Shown here in pieces: positions 15,368-23,547 of a stretch of 43,287 bases of DNA. The notes below the pieces were generated by a model, which saw only the letters and a list, made by a program, of their open reading frames with translations, ran no database searches and had not been told where the DNA came from. The stretch lies in NCBI GenBank assembly GCA_038248505.1, contig JBBRXJ010000017.1:1-43287 (forward strand), in the 5' to 3' direction. The translations under genes and the position numbers were made by a program. The DNA is from JBBRXJ01 sp038248505. Lineage in GTDB: Bacteria > Bacteroidota > Bacteroidia > Bacteroidales > JBBRXJ01. The stretch's first letter is position 1, and each line of letters opens with the position of its first letter.

Positions 15368-16927
15368 TTAATGTGCTTTTAAAGTTGCTATTTCCGGAAT
15401 ATTTTTAAGGTGTAATTTAATATCCTTTAGCTCCGCATTGCTTTTAAATTCATTTATTACTTCAATAATATCATAATCTATATATACACAATGCGAGCCA
15501 TCAATGATTATTATACTATTGTCGGATAAATTGTTTAATTCGTCTTTTATTTTTTTCTTATTAATGAATGAACAATTATTGGCAAGTGTGATATAATGCG
15601 TTTCCTTGTCGTTTATCATTTTCTTTTCTGAAATAAAACCAGCTCTGTAAGTATGCTTAATAATAAAATAGCTTGCATAGCTTATTCCTATTATCACACC
15701 AATGAGTAAATCGGTAAGAAGAATGCTCACAATGGTGAAAAGAAATGGAAAAAATTGTTCTCGTCCAAGTTTATAAACTGCTTTTAACATTTGAGGTTTG
15801 GCTAAGTTATAACCTGTGCGTACCAGCAGAATTGCCAATACGCAATATGGAATCATATTAAGAAATAAAGTTGCAAAAAGAATCATTAGTAGTAACCAAA
15901 TTCCATGAAATATACCAGACAACTTTGTGTGTGCTCCTGCTTCTGCATTTGCGGAGCTTCTTACGATTACAGATGTAATGGGCAATCCACCCAGTAATCC
16001 GCTTACAAAATTACCCACTCCTTGTGCAATTAATTCCCTATTTTGGGGTGTGGTACGATGAAAAGGATCAATTTTATCACTAGCCTCAATGCTTAATAAT
16101 GTTTCTATGGAGGCTACTAAACAAATCATTATTGCTGTTTTAAAAATCAAACTATTAGAAACTATTGCTGAGGGATTTGGCAGATGAATATTGGTAAACA
16201 AATCAGCCTGAATACTTACATATTGCGATGGTTTTAGTGCTATTGCTGGGAAAAAATAATTCAGTCCAAATGCTGCTGCGCTACCTAAAATTACCATTAC
16301 AAATGAAGTTGGAATTAATGCCAAATGTTTTGCAATATACTTTTTCCATGCAATTAACACTCCTAATGAAAAGACCGAAATGATCATAGCGCCCCACGAT
16401 AGCTTGCTATAAAGCGTTCCCATTTGACTAAAGGCATTTTCAAATGTAAAAATATTAAAGAAATCTTTTGACCAGAAGAAGGCTTGATCGTACCCAAAAA
16501 CAAAGGGCAGTTGTTTTGCAATCAATAAAATTCCAATAGCAGCTAACATCCCTTTTATTACAGCTGAAGGGATGAAGTGGGTGAACCCGCCTAATTTTAA
16601 TACGCCTAATATAATTTGAAAAATTCCGGCTAGAGCAACAGCCAAAAAAAAGAATTCAAGGTTCCCAAGTTCTAAAATTGCAGCCGCGCATATTGCTGTT
16701 AATCCCGCTGCCGGACCGCTAACACTCAGTTGTGATCCACTTAGGCTGGCTACTAAAATACCACCAATAATACCTGCAATAAGTCCTGAAAAAAGTGGCG
16801 CACCTGATGCTAGTGAGATGCCTAAACAGAGCGGTAGTGCAACAAAAAATACGGTTATGCTGGCCCTGAAGTCGTACTTCATAAAGGTCAAGTAGTAATA
16901 CTTTGCCTTACGTTTGCTGATATCCAT
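15368..16927 (-). CDS. SulP family anion transporter, copy 2
   Basis: Second SulP permease, 519 aa, alignable over its whole length with the copy at 13615, including the SGPAAGLTAI signature, the GLLGGLPITSVIVRSSANAEAG segment and the C-terminal STAS-like part. It has about eight extra residues in one loop (ENAFSQMG, near 162) and a slightly different C terminus. The two genes arose by tandem duplication, but nearly all third-codon positions I compared have drifted, so it is not recent. A Bacteroidota -7 box lies just upstream (16954-16961). Whether copy 1 is read from the same promoter is unclear, because the 211-bp spacer could hold its own. Confidence 0.92.
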   Translation of the reverse strand: MDISKRKAKYYYLTFMKYDFRASITVFFVALPLCLGISLASGAPLFSGLIAGIIGGILVASLSGSQLSVSGPAAGLTAICAAAILELGNLEFFFLAVALAGIFQIILGVLKLGGFTHFIPSAVIKGMLAAIGILLIAKQLPFVFGYDQAFFWSKDFFNIFTFENAFSQMGTLYSKLSWGAMIISVFSLGVLIAWKKYIAKHLALIPTSFVMVILGSAAAFGLNYFFPAIALKPSQYVSIQADLFTNIHLPNPSAIVSNSLIFKTAIMICLVASIETLLSIEASDKIDPFHRTTPQNRELIAQGVGNFVSGLLGGLPITSVIVRSSANAEAGAHTKLSGIFHGIWLLLMILFATLFLNMIPYCVLAILLVRTGYNLAKPQMLKAVYKLGREQFFPFLFTIVSILLTDLLIGVIIGISYASYFIIKHTYRAGFISEKKMINDKETHYITLANNCSFINKKKIKDELNNLSDNSIIIIDGSHCVYIDYDIIEVINEFKSNAELKDIKLHLKNIPEIATLKAH

Positions 16928-16953
16928 AATTTCAATGATTAACGAATGTGCAG

Positions 16954-16961
16954 CAAAAGTA
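16954..16961 (-). promoter_or_regulatory. Bacteroidota -7 promoter box for SulP copy 2
   Basis: CAAAAGTA on the plus strand (TACTTTTG on the minus), an exact TAnnTTTG. It gives a short leader of about 20 nt to the ATG at 16927. No -33 element is obvious. Confidence 0.4.
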
Positions 16962-17010
16962 ATGGATAATTGGCGCCCTTATCCTAAAAAACGTATTTTT
17001 TAATTTTTTG

Positions 17011-19473
17011 CTATATGTCCAAGTCAACCAGTGTAATACCCGCTCCACCCAGTTGTTCCACTTCATCGCGGCAACTTTTTACCACTTTCTCGGTGCGCAG
17101 ATATTTGCGAATCATTTGTTTCAAAATTCCATCTCCTTTACCATGTAGAATGCGTAGTTTACTACAACCTATCATCACTGCATCATCAATATATCGGCGT
17201 ACTTCATCTAGTGCTTCTTCGCTGCGCATACCTCTTAAATCAATTTCAGGTTTAAAGAATAATCTCCGTTCACCAAGTTCTGTGCTTGCTTGGTAATTGC
17301 TTGGTACTTCGCTTTTCATTGAATGAAAATAATCTCTGTCGCTAATCTTCTCAACCTTATCAATAGTAATACGCGTCGATATGCTCCCAAATTCTATTGT
17401 AGCATGTTTGCCCTTTATTTCTTTTACCGTGCCGGCTGAATCTTGTCCTATCAACCGTACTTTATCTCCAGCTTTTAGGAGATTGTCTGATGATGTTTCT
17501 TGTTTCATATCTGTAGATTTTGGATTTAAAGATTTTTCTTTTTTATGTAGAAGGTCAATTTTCTGATTAAGCCTATCGTCATCTCCATCAATATGTGTTG
17601 TAATAATCTCCTTAAAGTTATCGAGCGAACTGCGCGATAAACGTGTCTTTTCTTTCTCGGCACCATTTTCACGTATCTCGCGAATGGTGTTTTCTATTCG
17701 CCTATTTGCTTCTTTAAGTAAACTTGTTGCCTGATCTTTTGCTTCTTTTATTATTACCTTACGTTGTGTTTGCAAGTGTTCCAATTCGTCAATATATCGC
17801 TTAATCACTTCTTCAAATCGCTTCTCCTCTTCCTTTATATCTCTTCGTTTATTTTCATAATACACTTTGTCGCGTGCAATATCTTTTAAACTTTTATCGT
17901 AATCAATATGTTCCTGCCCAATTTTTTCGGAGGCCCGTTTTAGAATTTCTTCGGGTAAGCCAATTTTACGAGCAATTTCAAAAGCAAAGCTGCTGCCTGG
18001 TTTACCCATTTCTAATACAAATAATGGTTGTAATTTTCCAGTATCGTACAACATGGCTCCATTGCAAATTCCCTCTGTTGATGCTGCTATATGTTTTAAA
18101 TTAGTGTAATGGGTTGTAATAACTCCAAATGCTTTTTTTTGATTTAAATTCTCAAGAACAGCCTCTGCAATAGCCCCGCCTAGCATGGGTTCTGTACCGG
18201 CACCAAATTCGTCAATCAAAATGAGTGTGTTTTCATTTGCTTGTCGTAAAAAAAATTTCATATTTACTAAATGCGAACTATATGTGCTCAGGTCATTTTC
18301 AATCGATTGTTCATCACCAATGTTTATGAATAGTTGTTCGAAAATGCCGAGAGTTGAGCCTTCATCCATCGGAACGGGCATGCCGCATTGAAACATGTAT
18401 TGTACCAATCCAGCTGTTTGAAGGCAAACCGATTTGCCTCCTGCATTTGGTCCGCTTATTATTAGCATTCGGTCTTTCTCATCTAAATATATATCTAGCG
18501 GAACAATTTTTTTATTTTCTTTTTTTAGCGAGATGTATAGCAGAGGATGTCTAGCTTGTTTCCATATAATTAGTGGTTTGGATTCACAGAGCGGGAGGCA
18601 GCAGCCGATTTCAATACAAAAACGAGCTTTAGCTATGGTAAAATCAATAAACCCTAAATATTGAAAAGCATTTTGTAAGTCCGAAAGAAATGGCCGAATA
18701 ATGGAGGCTAGGTTGCGAAGTATTTTTATTATTTCACGGCGTTCGGCATGTTCCAATTCATTTAGTTGATTGTTTAGTTCAACTACCTCAGCAGGTTCAA
18801 TAAATACTGTTTTTCCCGTTGCCGATTCATCATGCACATAACCATTAATACGTCTTTTGTATGTTGCTTCAACTGGTATTACCAAACGACCATTACGCAT
18901 TGCTGGTTCGCAATCAGCAGCAACAATAGAATCAGCTCTTGCCTGCCGCATTATTTGCTGCATACGCCTATTCACTGTATTTTGTTTCTCTCTTAGTTCA
19001 CTGCGTAACTGCGCTAGTTCTTTTGTTGCATTATCTTTTAAATCTCCTTCTGGTGTTAATATTAAATTGAGATTTTGTAAAACTTCTGTAGGCAGCAAAA
19101 TAGCTGAAGTACGTTTTTTTAATTCTTGATATTGTTCACGGTTTTTAAAAAACGTGATAAGAGATTTTAAAGTTGTGAGCGATCGTTTTAAATCAAATGC
19201 TTCTTGTAAATCAATTACTGTTCCATCAATGCGTATCTTTTCTAGTGCTATACTTAAGTCAAAATAGTAATCGTACGGAAATTGATCTTCCTCTTGAACA
19301 ATATGCATCATCTCTATTACCGTTGTGCAGAGGTGTAAAATGTTTTCCGCTTTAGTGCTGAATTGCATTCGGTCTGTTTCACGATAGCCCAATGCAGACA
19401 TACATCGTTCTTTTATTTGCGAACGTATGCGGTCAAAGCCTGTTTTCTGCTCAAAGTTGGATGGATAAATCAT
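17011..19473 (-). CDS. mutS2: Endonuclease MutS2
   Basis: Full-length MutS2 of 820 aa. In order: an N-terminal helical core and clamp (about residues 1-320, including RNGRLVIPVEATYKRRINGYVHDESATG), the ABC ATPase with Walker A SGPNAGGKS (about 341-349), Walker B LILIDEFGAGTEP (about 418-430), a long coiled coil (about 515-640), a KOW-like beta segment (about 670-710), and the C-terminal Smr domain (DLRGMRSEEALDEVRRYID, then LRILHGKGDGIL, about 745-790). It acts in suppression of recombination and/or rescue of collided ribosomes in characterised species. The start is 26 nt past the stop of the IPExxxVDY gene, in the same direction, so it is probably the tail of the acpP-fabF-rnc operon. Confidence 0.96.
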   Translation of the reverse strand: MIYPSNFEQKTGFDRIRSQIKERCMSALGYRETDRMQFSTKAENILHLCTTVIEMMHIVQEEDQFPYDYYFDLSIALEKIRIDGTVIDLQEAFDLKRSLTTLKSLITFFKNREQYQELKKRTSAILLPTEVLQNLNLILTPEGDLKDNATKELAQLRSELREKQNTVNRRMQQIMRQARADSIVAADCEPAMRNGRLVIPVEATYKRRINGYVHDESATGKTVFIEPAEVVELNNQLNELEHAERREIIKILRNLASIIRPFLSDLQNAFQYLGFIDFTIAKARFCIEIGCCLPLCESKPLIIWKQARHPLLYISLKKENKKIVPLDIYLDEKDRMLIISGPNAGGKSVCLQTAGLVQYMFQCGMPVPMDEGSTLGIFEQLFINIGDEQSIENDLSTYSSHLVNMKFFLRQANENTLILIDEFGAGTEPMLGGAIAEAVLENLNQKKAFGVITTHYTNLKHIAASTEGICNGAMLYDTGKLQPLFVLEMGKPGSSFAFEIARKIGLPEEILKRASEKIGQEHIDYDKSLKDIARDKVYYENKRRDIKEEEKRFEEVIKRYIDELEHLQTQRKVIIKEAKDQATSLLKEANRRIENTIREIRENGAEKEKTRLSRSSLDNFKEIITTHIDGDDDRLNQKIDLLHKKEKSLNPKSTDMKQETSSDNLLKAGDKVRLIGQDSAGTVKEIKGKHATIEFGSISTRITIDKVEKISDRDYFHSMKSEVPSNYQASTELGERRLFFKPEIDLRGMRSEEALDEVRRYIDDAVMIGCSKLRILHGKGDGILKQMIRKYLRTEKVVKSCRDEVEQLGGAGITLVDLDI

Positions 19474-19499
19474 GAACGTATGAAGGTAATGATTTTGGC

Positions 19500-19916
19500 T
19501 TAAAAAAGCAATTTCTCAGGGTTTTTCAAGCTTGAAGGGTCAATAATTACTGCCGTTAAAACCAGATCAACTGATTTAATTGATTGTAATAAATTTTGTA
19601 ATTCGTTTGTATTGCTATCGCCAAAGATTTTAAGGAAGAAATCGATGTTTATATGTTCTTTAAATAATAAACCATATTCACTTCTGTTTGATATGAGATG
19701 ATAGTTTAATAGAGTGTTTTCGTCAACATAATGATACATCGTAAAGCATTGAAGAATGTCTTCTTTGGTTTTTATTTCTAAATCATCGCATCGTACAAAA
19801 TGAAATTGCAATTGTGTATTTATTGCCCAACTCAGCCGATAATCATTCTGATGAGCGGCAATGGCTATAAGTTTATAGTCGGGGCTATAATCTGTATGAA
19901 TGCGATGTACCTTCAT
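19500..19916 (-). CDS. IPExxxVDY family protein (divergent motif)
   Basis: Small protein of 138 aa typical of Bacteroidota and usually found next to rnc-fabF-acpP, as here. The start (HRIHTDYSPDYKLIAIAAHQNDYRLSWAINTQL) and a FVRCDDLEI strand match the family. The naming motif is degenerate: where IPExxxVDY(FLKI) is expected, the sequence reads FKEHINIDFFLKI, keeping Glu, Asp and an aromatic but not Ile-Pro. Function unknown. The genomic position and the FFLKIFGD continuation make the assignment reasonably firm. Confidence 0.75.
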   Translation of the reverse strand: MKVHRIHTDYSPDYKLIAIAAHQNDYRLSWAINTQLQFHFVRCDDLEIKTKEDILQCFTMYHYVDENTLLNYHLISNRSEYGLLFKEHINIDFFLKIFGDSNTNELQNLLQSIKSVDLVLTAVIIDPSSLKNPEKLLF

Positions 19917-19999
19917 TGAATGTTTTTTTTATGATTGAAAATAATTTGCTGGTAGAAAATATACACTAAAGACTCAATAAAAAATCATCAACCCTTTAA

Positions 20000-20042
20000 C
20001 GCTCACCTCACTTCATCTCCGCGGCGGCGGATCAACTTCTCA
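20000..20042 (-). repeat. Stop-codon-abutting GA/GC-rich repeat, copy after rnc
   Basis: On the minus strand, right after the rnc stop codon (20043-20045): TGAGAAGTTGATCCGCCGCC followed by GCGGAGATGAAGTGAGGTGAGC. Includes CCGCGG (20019-20024). Shares GATGAGAAG (counting the stop codon) and TTGATCYGCCGC with 12450-12512. Confidence 0.4.
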
Positions 20043-20762
20043 TCACATAGATACAAACTTCAAAGCTTGTTCCGCTGCATGTTGTTCCGCTTCTTTTTTC
20101 GAGCGACCTTCCCCTTCACCAATTACTTCATCTGAAATTTTCACACTAGAGCCGAAGAAAGGAACCTTATTTAGATCGGCATATTTTTCATAACTCTCAA
20201 AGTTTATTTCTTTTCGGTTTTTTTGTCCCCACTCAATAATTCTACTTTTAAAATCTCGATCTTCATGAATTAGTTCTTCCAAATCAAGATGCATAGCAAT
20301 AAGTTGCCGCATAATAAATTTGCGACATTTTTTGTAGCCTTTATCAAGATAAACAGCACCAATAAGTGCCTCAAGAGCGTTACCAAGTATTTGTTCGCTA
20401 TTGTTAGAGTAATTTCGGTAAATAACTAAATCCTCTAAACCAATAAGAACAGCTAGTTTGTTGAGATTTTTTCGGTTAACAATTTTAGAGCGAAGTTTGG
20501 TGAGAAACCCCTCATCCTCATCAGGATATTGCTTAAAGAGCAATTCGGCGATAACAGAGCCAAGTATGGCATCGCCTAAATATTCAAGCCGTTCGTTGTG
20601 AACGAGTAATTTGGAACTGTTGCGATTATAGGCAGATTTATGCATAAGAGCAGAACGGTAAAGTTTGCTCTTGCTAGGATAGAAACCCAGAACTTTTCTG
20701 AGTTTACGATTGAAATCTTTCCGTGAACTGAAATCGAATATCGATTGCAGAGAATTTATCAC
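20043..20762 (-). CDS. rnc: Ribonuclease III
   Basis: Double-strand-specific RNase of 239 aa that matures rRNA and other structured RNAs. The catalytic signature NERLEYLGDAILG (about residues 56-68) carries the metal-binding Glu and Asp; the second acidic site is in NALEALIGAVYLDKG (about 127-141). A double-stranded RNA binding domain closes the protein (about 165-237, ending EGRSKKEAEQHAAEQALKF). It lies 9 nt after fabF. The stop codon overlaps the start of a GC-rich repeat. Confidence 0.97.
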   Translation of the reverse strand: MINSLQSIFDFSSRKDFNRKLRKVLGFYPSKSKLYRSALMHKSAYNRNSSKLLVHNERLEYLGDAILGSVIAELLFKQYPDEDEGFLTKLRSKIVNRKNLNKLAVLIGLEDLVIYRNYSNNSEQILGNALEALIGAVYLDKGYKKCRKFIMRQLIAMHLDLEELIHEDRDFKSRIIEWGQKNRKEINFESYEKYADLNKVPFFGSSVKISDEVIGEGEGRSKKEAEQHAAEQALKFVSM

Positions 20763-20771
20763 AGGTTGAGT

Positions 20772-22025
20772 TTAAACATCAAATTTCTTAAACATGGTTG
20801 ACGCATTGTGACCGCCAAAACCAAAAGTATTACAGAGAGCAACCCGTATATCGCGTTTTTGAGCAACATTAAAGGTGAAATTCAATTTATTATCTAACTC
20901 AGGATCATCCATCACATGATTAATTGTAGGAGGAACGATACCGTTCTTGATAGCTAAAATGGTTGCAATTGCTTCTACGGCGCCGGCAGCTCCTAAAAGG
21001 TGACCAGTCATTGATTTTGTAGCACTGATATTCAGTTTATAAGCATGTTCGCCAAAAACCGATTTTATTGCCTTTGTTTCGGCAATATCACCGAGTGGGG
21101 TTGAAGTACCATGAACATTGATATAATCAATATCTTCAATCTTCAATCCGCCATCAGCTATTGCATTGCGCATAACATTTATAGCACCTAAACCTTCTGG
21201 ATGAGGGGCTGTTAAATGGTAAGCATCAGCGGTCATACCGCCTCCTGCTATCTCACAGTAAATGTGAGCACCTCTTTTAATGGCATGTTCTAATTCTTCA
21301 ACAATGATAGCACCAGCACCTTCGCCCATAACGAAACCATCGCGACGGGCATCAAATGGTCGTGATGCTGTTTTGTAATCATCATTGTTTGCTGAAATAG
21401 CTTGCATTGAACTAAAACCGCCCATACCTGCTTCAGTAATAGCAGCCTCGGAACCGCCAGCGATAAATACATCGGCCTTTCCCAAGCGTATATAATTGTA
21501 AGCATCTATGATTGCGTGACTTGATGATGCGCAAGCTGAAACGGTACCATAGTTAGGACCTCTAAAACTGTATCGCATGGAAATTTGACCGGCAGCTATG
21601 TCAGATATCATTTTGGGAATGAAGAATGGACTGAAACGAGGGGTACCATCGCCCGTTGCAAAAGCAGTAACTTCCTGTTGAAAGGTAAGTACTCCGCCAA
21701 TGCCCGATCCAAAGATAACACCTGCGCGATCTAAATCTATTTTCTCTAAATCTAAACCGCTGTCCTTTAATGCTTCTGCAGATACAATCAACGCATATTG
21801 AGCATAAGGATCTAACCTTTTTACCTCTTTTTTGTCGATGTAGTTGGCAGAATCAAAATTCTTCAACTCACAAGCAAACTTTGTCTTGAATTTACTGGCA
21901 TCATATCTAGTTATGATATTTGCCCCACTAACCCCATTTATGAGACTAGTCCAATATTCAGCCGCCGTATTACCTATAGGAGTTAACGCTCCAATACCTG
22001 TTATAACTGCCCGTCTTAATTCCAT
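20772..22025 (-). CDS. fabF: 3-oxoacyl-[acyl-carrier-protein] synthase II
   Basis: Condensing enzyme of fatty acid elongation, 417 aa. The active-site Cys is in GTVSACASSSHAI (about residue 165); the two catalytic His are in NVHGTSTPLGD (about 304) and MTGHLLGAAGAVEAI (about 340), and the C terminus has NTFGFGGHNAS. The length is that of the KASII family. It follows acpP by 36 nt and is followed by rnc, the usual Bacteroidota order. Confidence 0.97.
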   Translation of the reverse strand: MELRRAVITGIGALTPIGNTAAEYWTSLINGVSGANIITRYDASKFKTKFACELKNFDSANYIDKKEVKRLDPYAQYALIVSAEALKDSGLDLEKIDLDRAGVIFGSGIGGVLTFQQEVTAFATGDGTPRFSPFFIPKMISDIAAGQISMRYSFRGPNYGTVSACASSSHAIIDAYNYIRLGKADVFIAGGSEAAITEAGMGGFSSMQAISANNDDYKTASRPFDARRDGFVMGEGAGAIIVEELEHAIKRGAHIYCEIAGGGMTADAYHLTAPHPEGLGAINVMRNAIADGGLKIEDIDYINVHGTSTPLGDIAETKAIKSVFGEHAYKLNISATKSMTGHLLGAAGAVEAIATILAIKNGIVPPTINHVMDDPELDNKLNFTFNVAQKRDIRVALCNTFGFGGHNASTMFKKFDV

Positions 22026-22061
22026 GCAATATTAATGTTTTTTGAGTTCAGGATCTGTGAA

Positions 22062-22301
22062 TCATTTGTTAACGTGCTCCTCAATATACTTGATTGCTTC
22101 GCCAACAGTTTTGATGCTTTCTGCCTGATCGTCTGGAATACCAATGTTGAATTCCTTTTCGAATTCCATGATAAGCTCAACAGTATCTAAACTGTCTGCG
22201 CCTAAGTCATTCGTAAAGCTAGCCTCGGGAGTTACCTCGTTTTCATCAACTCCTAACTTGTCAACGATAATTGCTTTTACTCTTGATGCAATATCTGCCA
22301 T
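22062..22301 (-). CDS. acpP: Acyl carrier protein
   Basis: Acidic carrier protein of 79 aa. The phosphopantetheine attachment Ser is in DLGADSLDTVELIMEFE (Ser about 37). First gene of the acpP-fabF-rnc operon, with a promoter-like sequence at 22350-22380, divergent from purN. Confidence 0.98.
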   Translation of the reverse strand: MADIASRVKAIIVDKLGVDENEVTPEASFTNDLGADSLDTVELIMEFEKEFNIGIPDDQAESIKTVGEAIKYIEEHVNK

Positions 22302-22349
22302 AACCTTAAAATTAAGTTAATAATTAGTAGAATTGTAAAATTTTTGCTG

Positions 22350-22380
22350 CAAAGAAAGGGATTTTGGGTAAAAAAACAAA
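22350..22380 (-). promoter_or_regulatory. Candidate acpP promoter (-33 and -7)
   Basis: On the minus strand TTTG (22377-22380), 19 nt, then TTTCTTTG (22350-22357), which matches TAnnTTTG in seven of eight positions. The spacing fits Bacteroidota promoters, and the leader would be about 42 nt. Confidence 0.35.
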
Positions 22381-22497
22381 CAAAAATGAATAATTAATTG
22401 AAAAATATTAGTAAATTACTAATTACTAGATGTATATATTATTTTTATTGTAAATTAATAACTTGTTTAAATATTTTAAAATCAAATAAATATAATA

Positions 22498-23073
22498 ATG
22501 AAGAAAATAGCAGTTTTCGCCTCTGGCTCTGGTTCTAATGCTGAGAATATAGCCCGTTTTTTTGAGAGTAGGAGTGATGTGGTTATTAGTGTTATACTTA
22601 CAAACAATCCCAAGGCTTTTGTAATTGATAGAGCTAAAAATTTAAATATCCCTTATATATGTTTTGATCGTGATATGTTTTATAATTCTACTAAAATTAT
22701 TGACATCTTAAAGTGCTATTCAGTTGATTTAGTTGTTCTTGCTGGATTTTTATGGCTCATTCCTCTTGAGCTAATACGTGCATATACGAATAGAATTGTA
22801 AATATTCACCCTGCATTGCTTCCTAAATATGGAGGTAAAGGAATGTATGGTTCTCATGTGCATGAAGCTGTATGTGCTAATAAGGAAAAGGAATCGGGTA
22901 TTACGATTCACCTTGTAAATGAGAAATATGATGAGGGAAAAACGCTCTTTCAGACATCTTGCTCATTATCAGACTTGGATACTCCAGATACAGTGGCTCA
23001 TAAGGTGCATGAGCTTGAATATAAGCATTTTCCTGAGCAGATTGATAGATATTTGAAGCAAATATTTGATTAA
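22498..23073 (+). CDS. purN: Phosphoribosylglycinamide formyltransferase
   Basis: GAR transformylase of 191 aa, third step of purine synthesis, using 10-formyltetrahydrofolate. The N terminus has the phosphate-binding FASGSGSNAENI (about residues 7-18). The catalytic Asn and His are in VNIHPALLPKYGGKGMYG (about 100-117) and the catalytic Asp is in VNEKYDEGKTLFQ (about 142-154). The ATG at 22498 gives the family start MKKIAVFASG. Transcribed divergently from acpP and ends 252 bp before tatA, which is convergent. Confidence 0.97.
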   Translation: MKKIAVFASGSGSNAENIARFFESRSDVVISVILTNNPKAFVIDRAKNLNIPYICFDRDMFYNSTKIIDILKCYSVDLVVLAGFLWLIPLELIRAYTNRIVNIHPALLPKYGGKGMYGSHVHEAVCANKEKESGITIHLVNEKYDEGKTLFQTSCSLSDLDTPDTVAHKVHELEYKHFPEQIDRYLKQIFD

Positions 23074-23287
23074 GAATCTAAAAACCAATATGCTATATGA
23101 TTAGTTTGATTTTTTGGCTCAATATTATAATTCGCATTTAGCCTTTAGAGGTGAAAAACAATTAATACAAATCAGTTTTTTATTTTGTGGTTTGGATAAG
23201 GGGCATGGTATTGCGGTTAATTCAGATTAATAAGGAGTGGAATTACCTTTTATGGTATTAATCCATTGTTTTTTGCTTATATCGGGT

Positions 23288-23328
23288 TAAAATAAAAAAA
23301 CCTGCTTTATGCAGGTTTTTTTATTTTA
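23288..23328. terminator. Bidirectional terminator between purN and tatA
   Basis: An 18-bp perfect inverted repeat (23288-23305 and 23311-23328) with a 5-nt loop; the core CCTGC/GCAGG is flanked by A- and T-runs. Its right arm includes the tatA stop codon (23326-23328), so it ends tatA on the minus strand and purN on the plus strand. Confidence 0.88.
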
Positions 23329-23499
23329 TGCTTTCTTTTCTTCGTTAGTTGTAGGAGCTTCTTCTTCACCTTTTGCAGCTTTCTTAAACTCTTTCATACC
23401 CTGACCAAGGCCTTTCATTAATTCAGGTATTTTTTTACCACCAAATAGCAGTAATACTACTACTAATATTAGAATGATTTCTGTTGGACCAAGTTTCAT
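23326..23499 (-). CDS. tatA: Twin-arginine translocase subunit TatA
   Basis: Short gene of 57 aa: MKLGPTEIILILVVVLLLFG, then GKKIPELMKGLGQGMKEFKK and an acidic/Lys-rich tail. The single N-terminal transmembrane helix, the FG hinge and the amphipathic helix starting KKIPELMKGLG are the TatA/TatE hallmarks. It would form the pore for folded, twin-arginine-tagged proteins such as the Fe-S subunit at 3668. No tatC lies nearby. A -7 promoter box (23528-23535) gives it its own transcript. Confidence 0.95.
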   Translation of the reverse strand: MKLGPTEIILILVVVLLLFGGKKIPELMKGLGQGMKEFKKAAKGEEEAPTTNEEKKA

Positions 23500-23527
23500 G
23501 TTTTCTAATTTTAAGTTATTGAGTGAT

Positions 23528-23535
23528 CAAAGGTA
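23528..23535 (-). promoter_or_regulatory. Bacteroidota -7 promoter box for tatA
   Basis: CAAAGGTA on the plus strand (TACCTTTG on the minus), an exact TAnnTTTG, between the rseP stop codon and the tatA start, 29 nt from the ATG. Confidence 0.45.
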
Positions 23536-23547
23536 AATATATTTCAA

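Noticed and set aside
22498..23325. Hairpin GATTAATA...TATTAATC (23225-23263) downstream of purN as an extra gene or riboswitch.
   Set aside because: Short AT-rich arms with a bulge and no expression platform; the strong terminator at 23288-23328 explains the end of the transcript.
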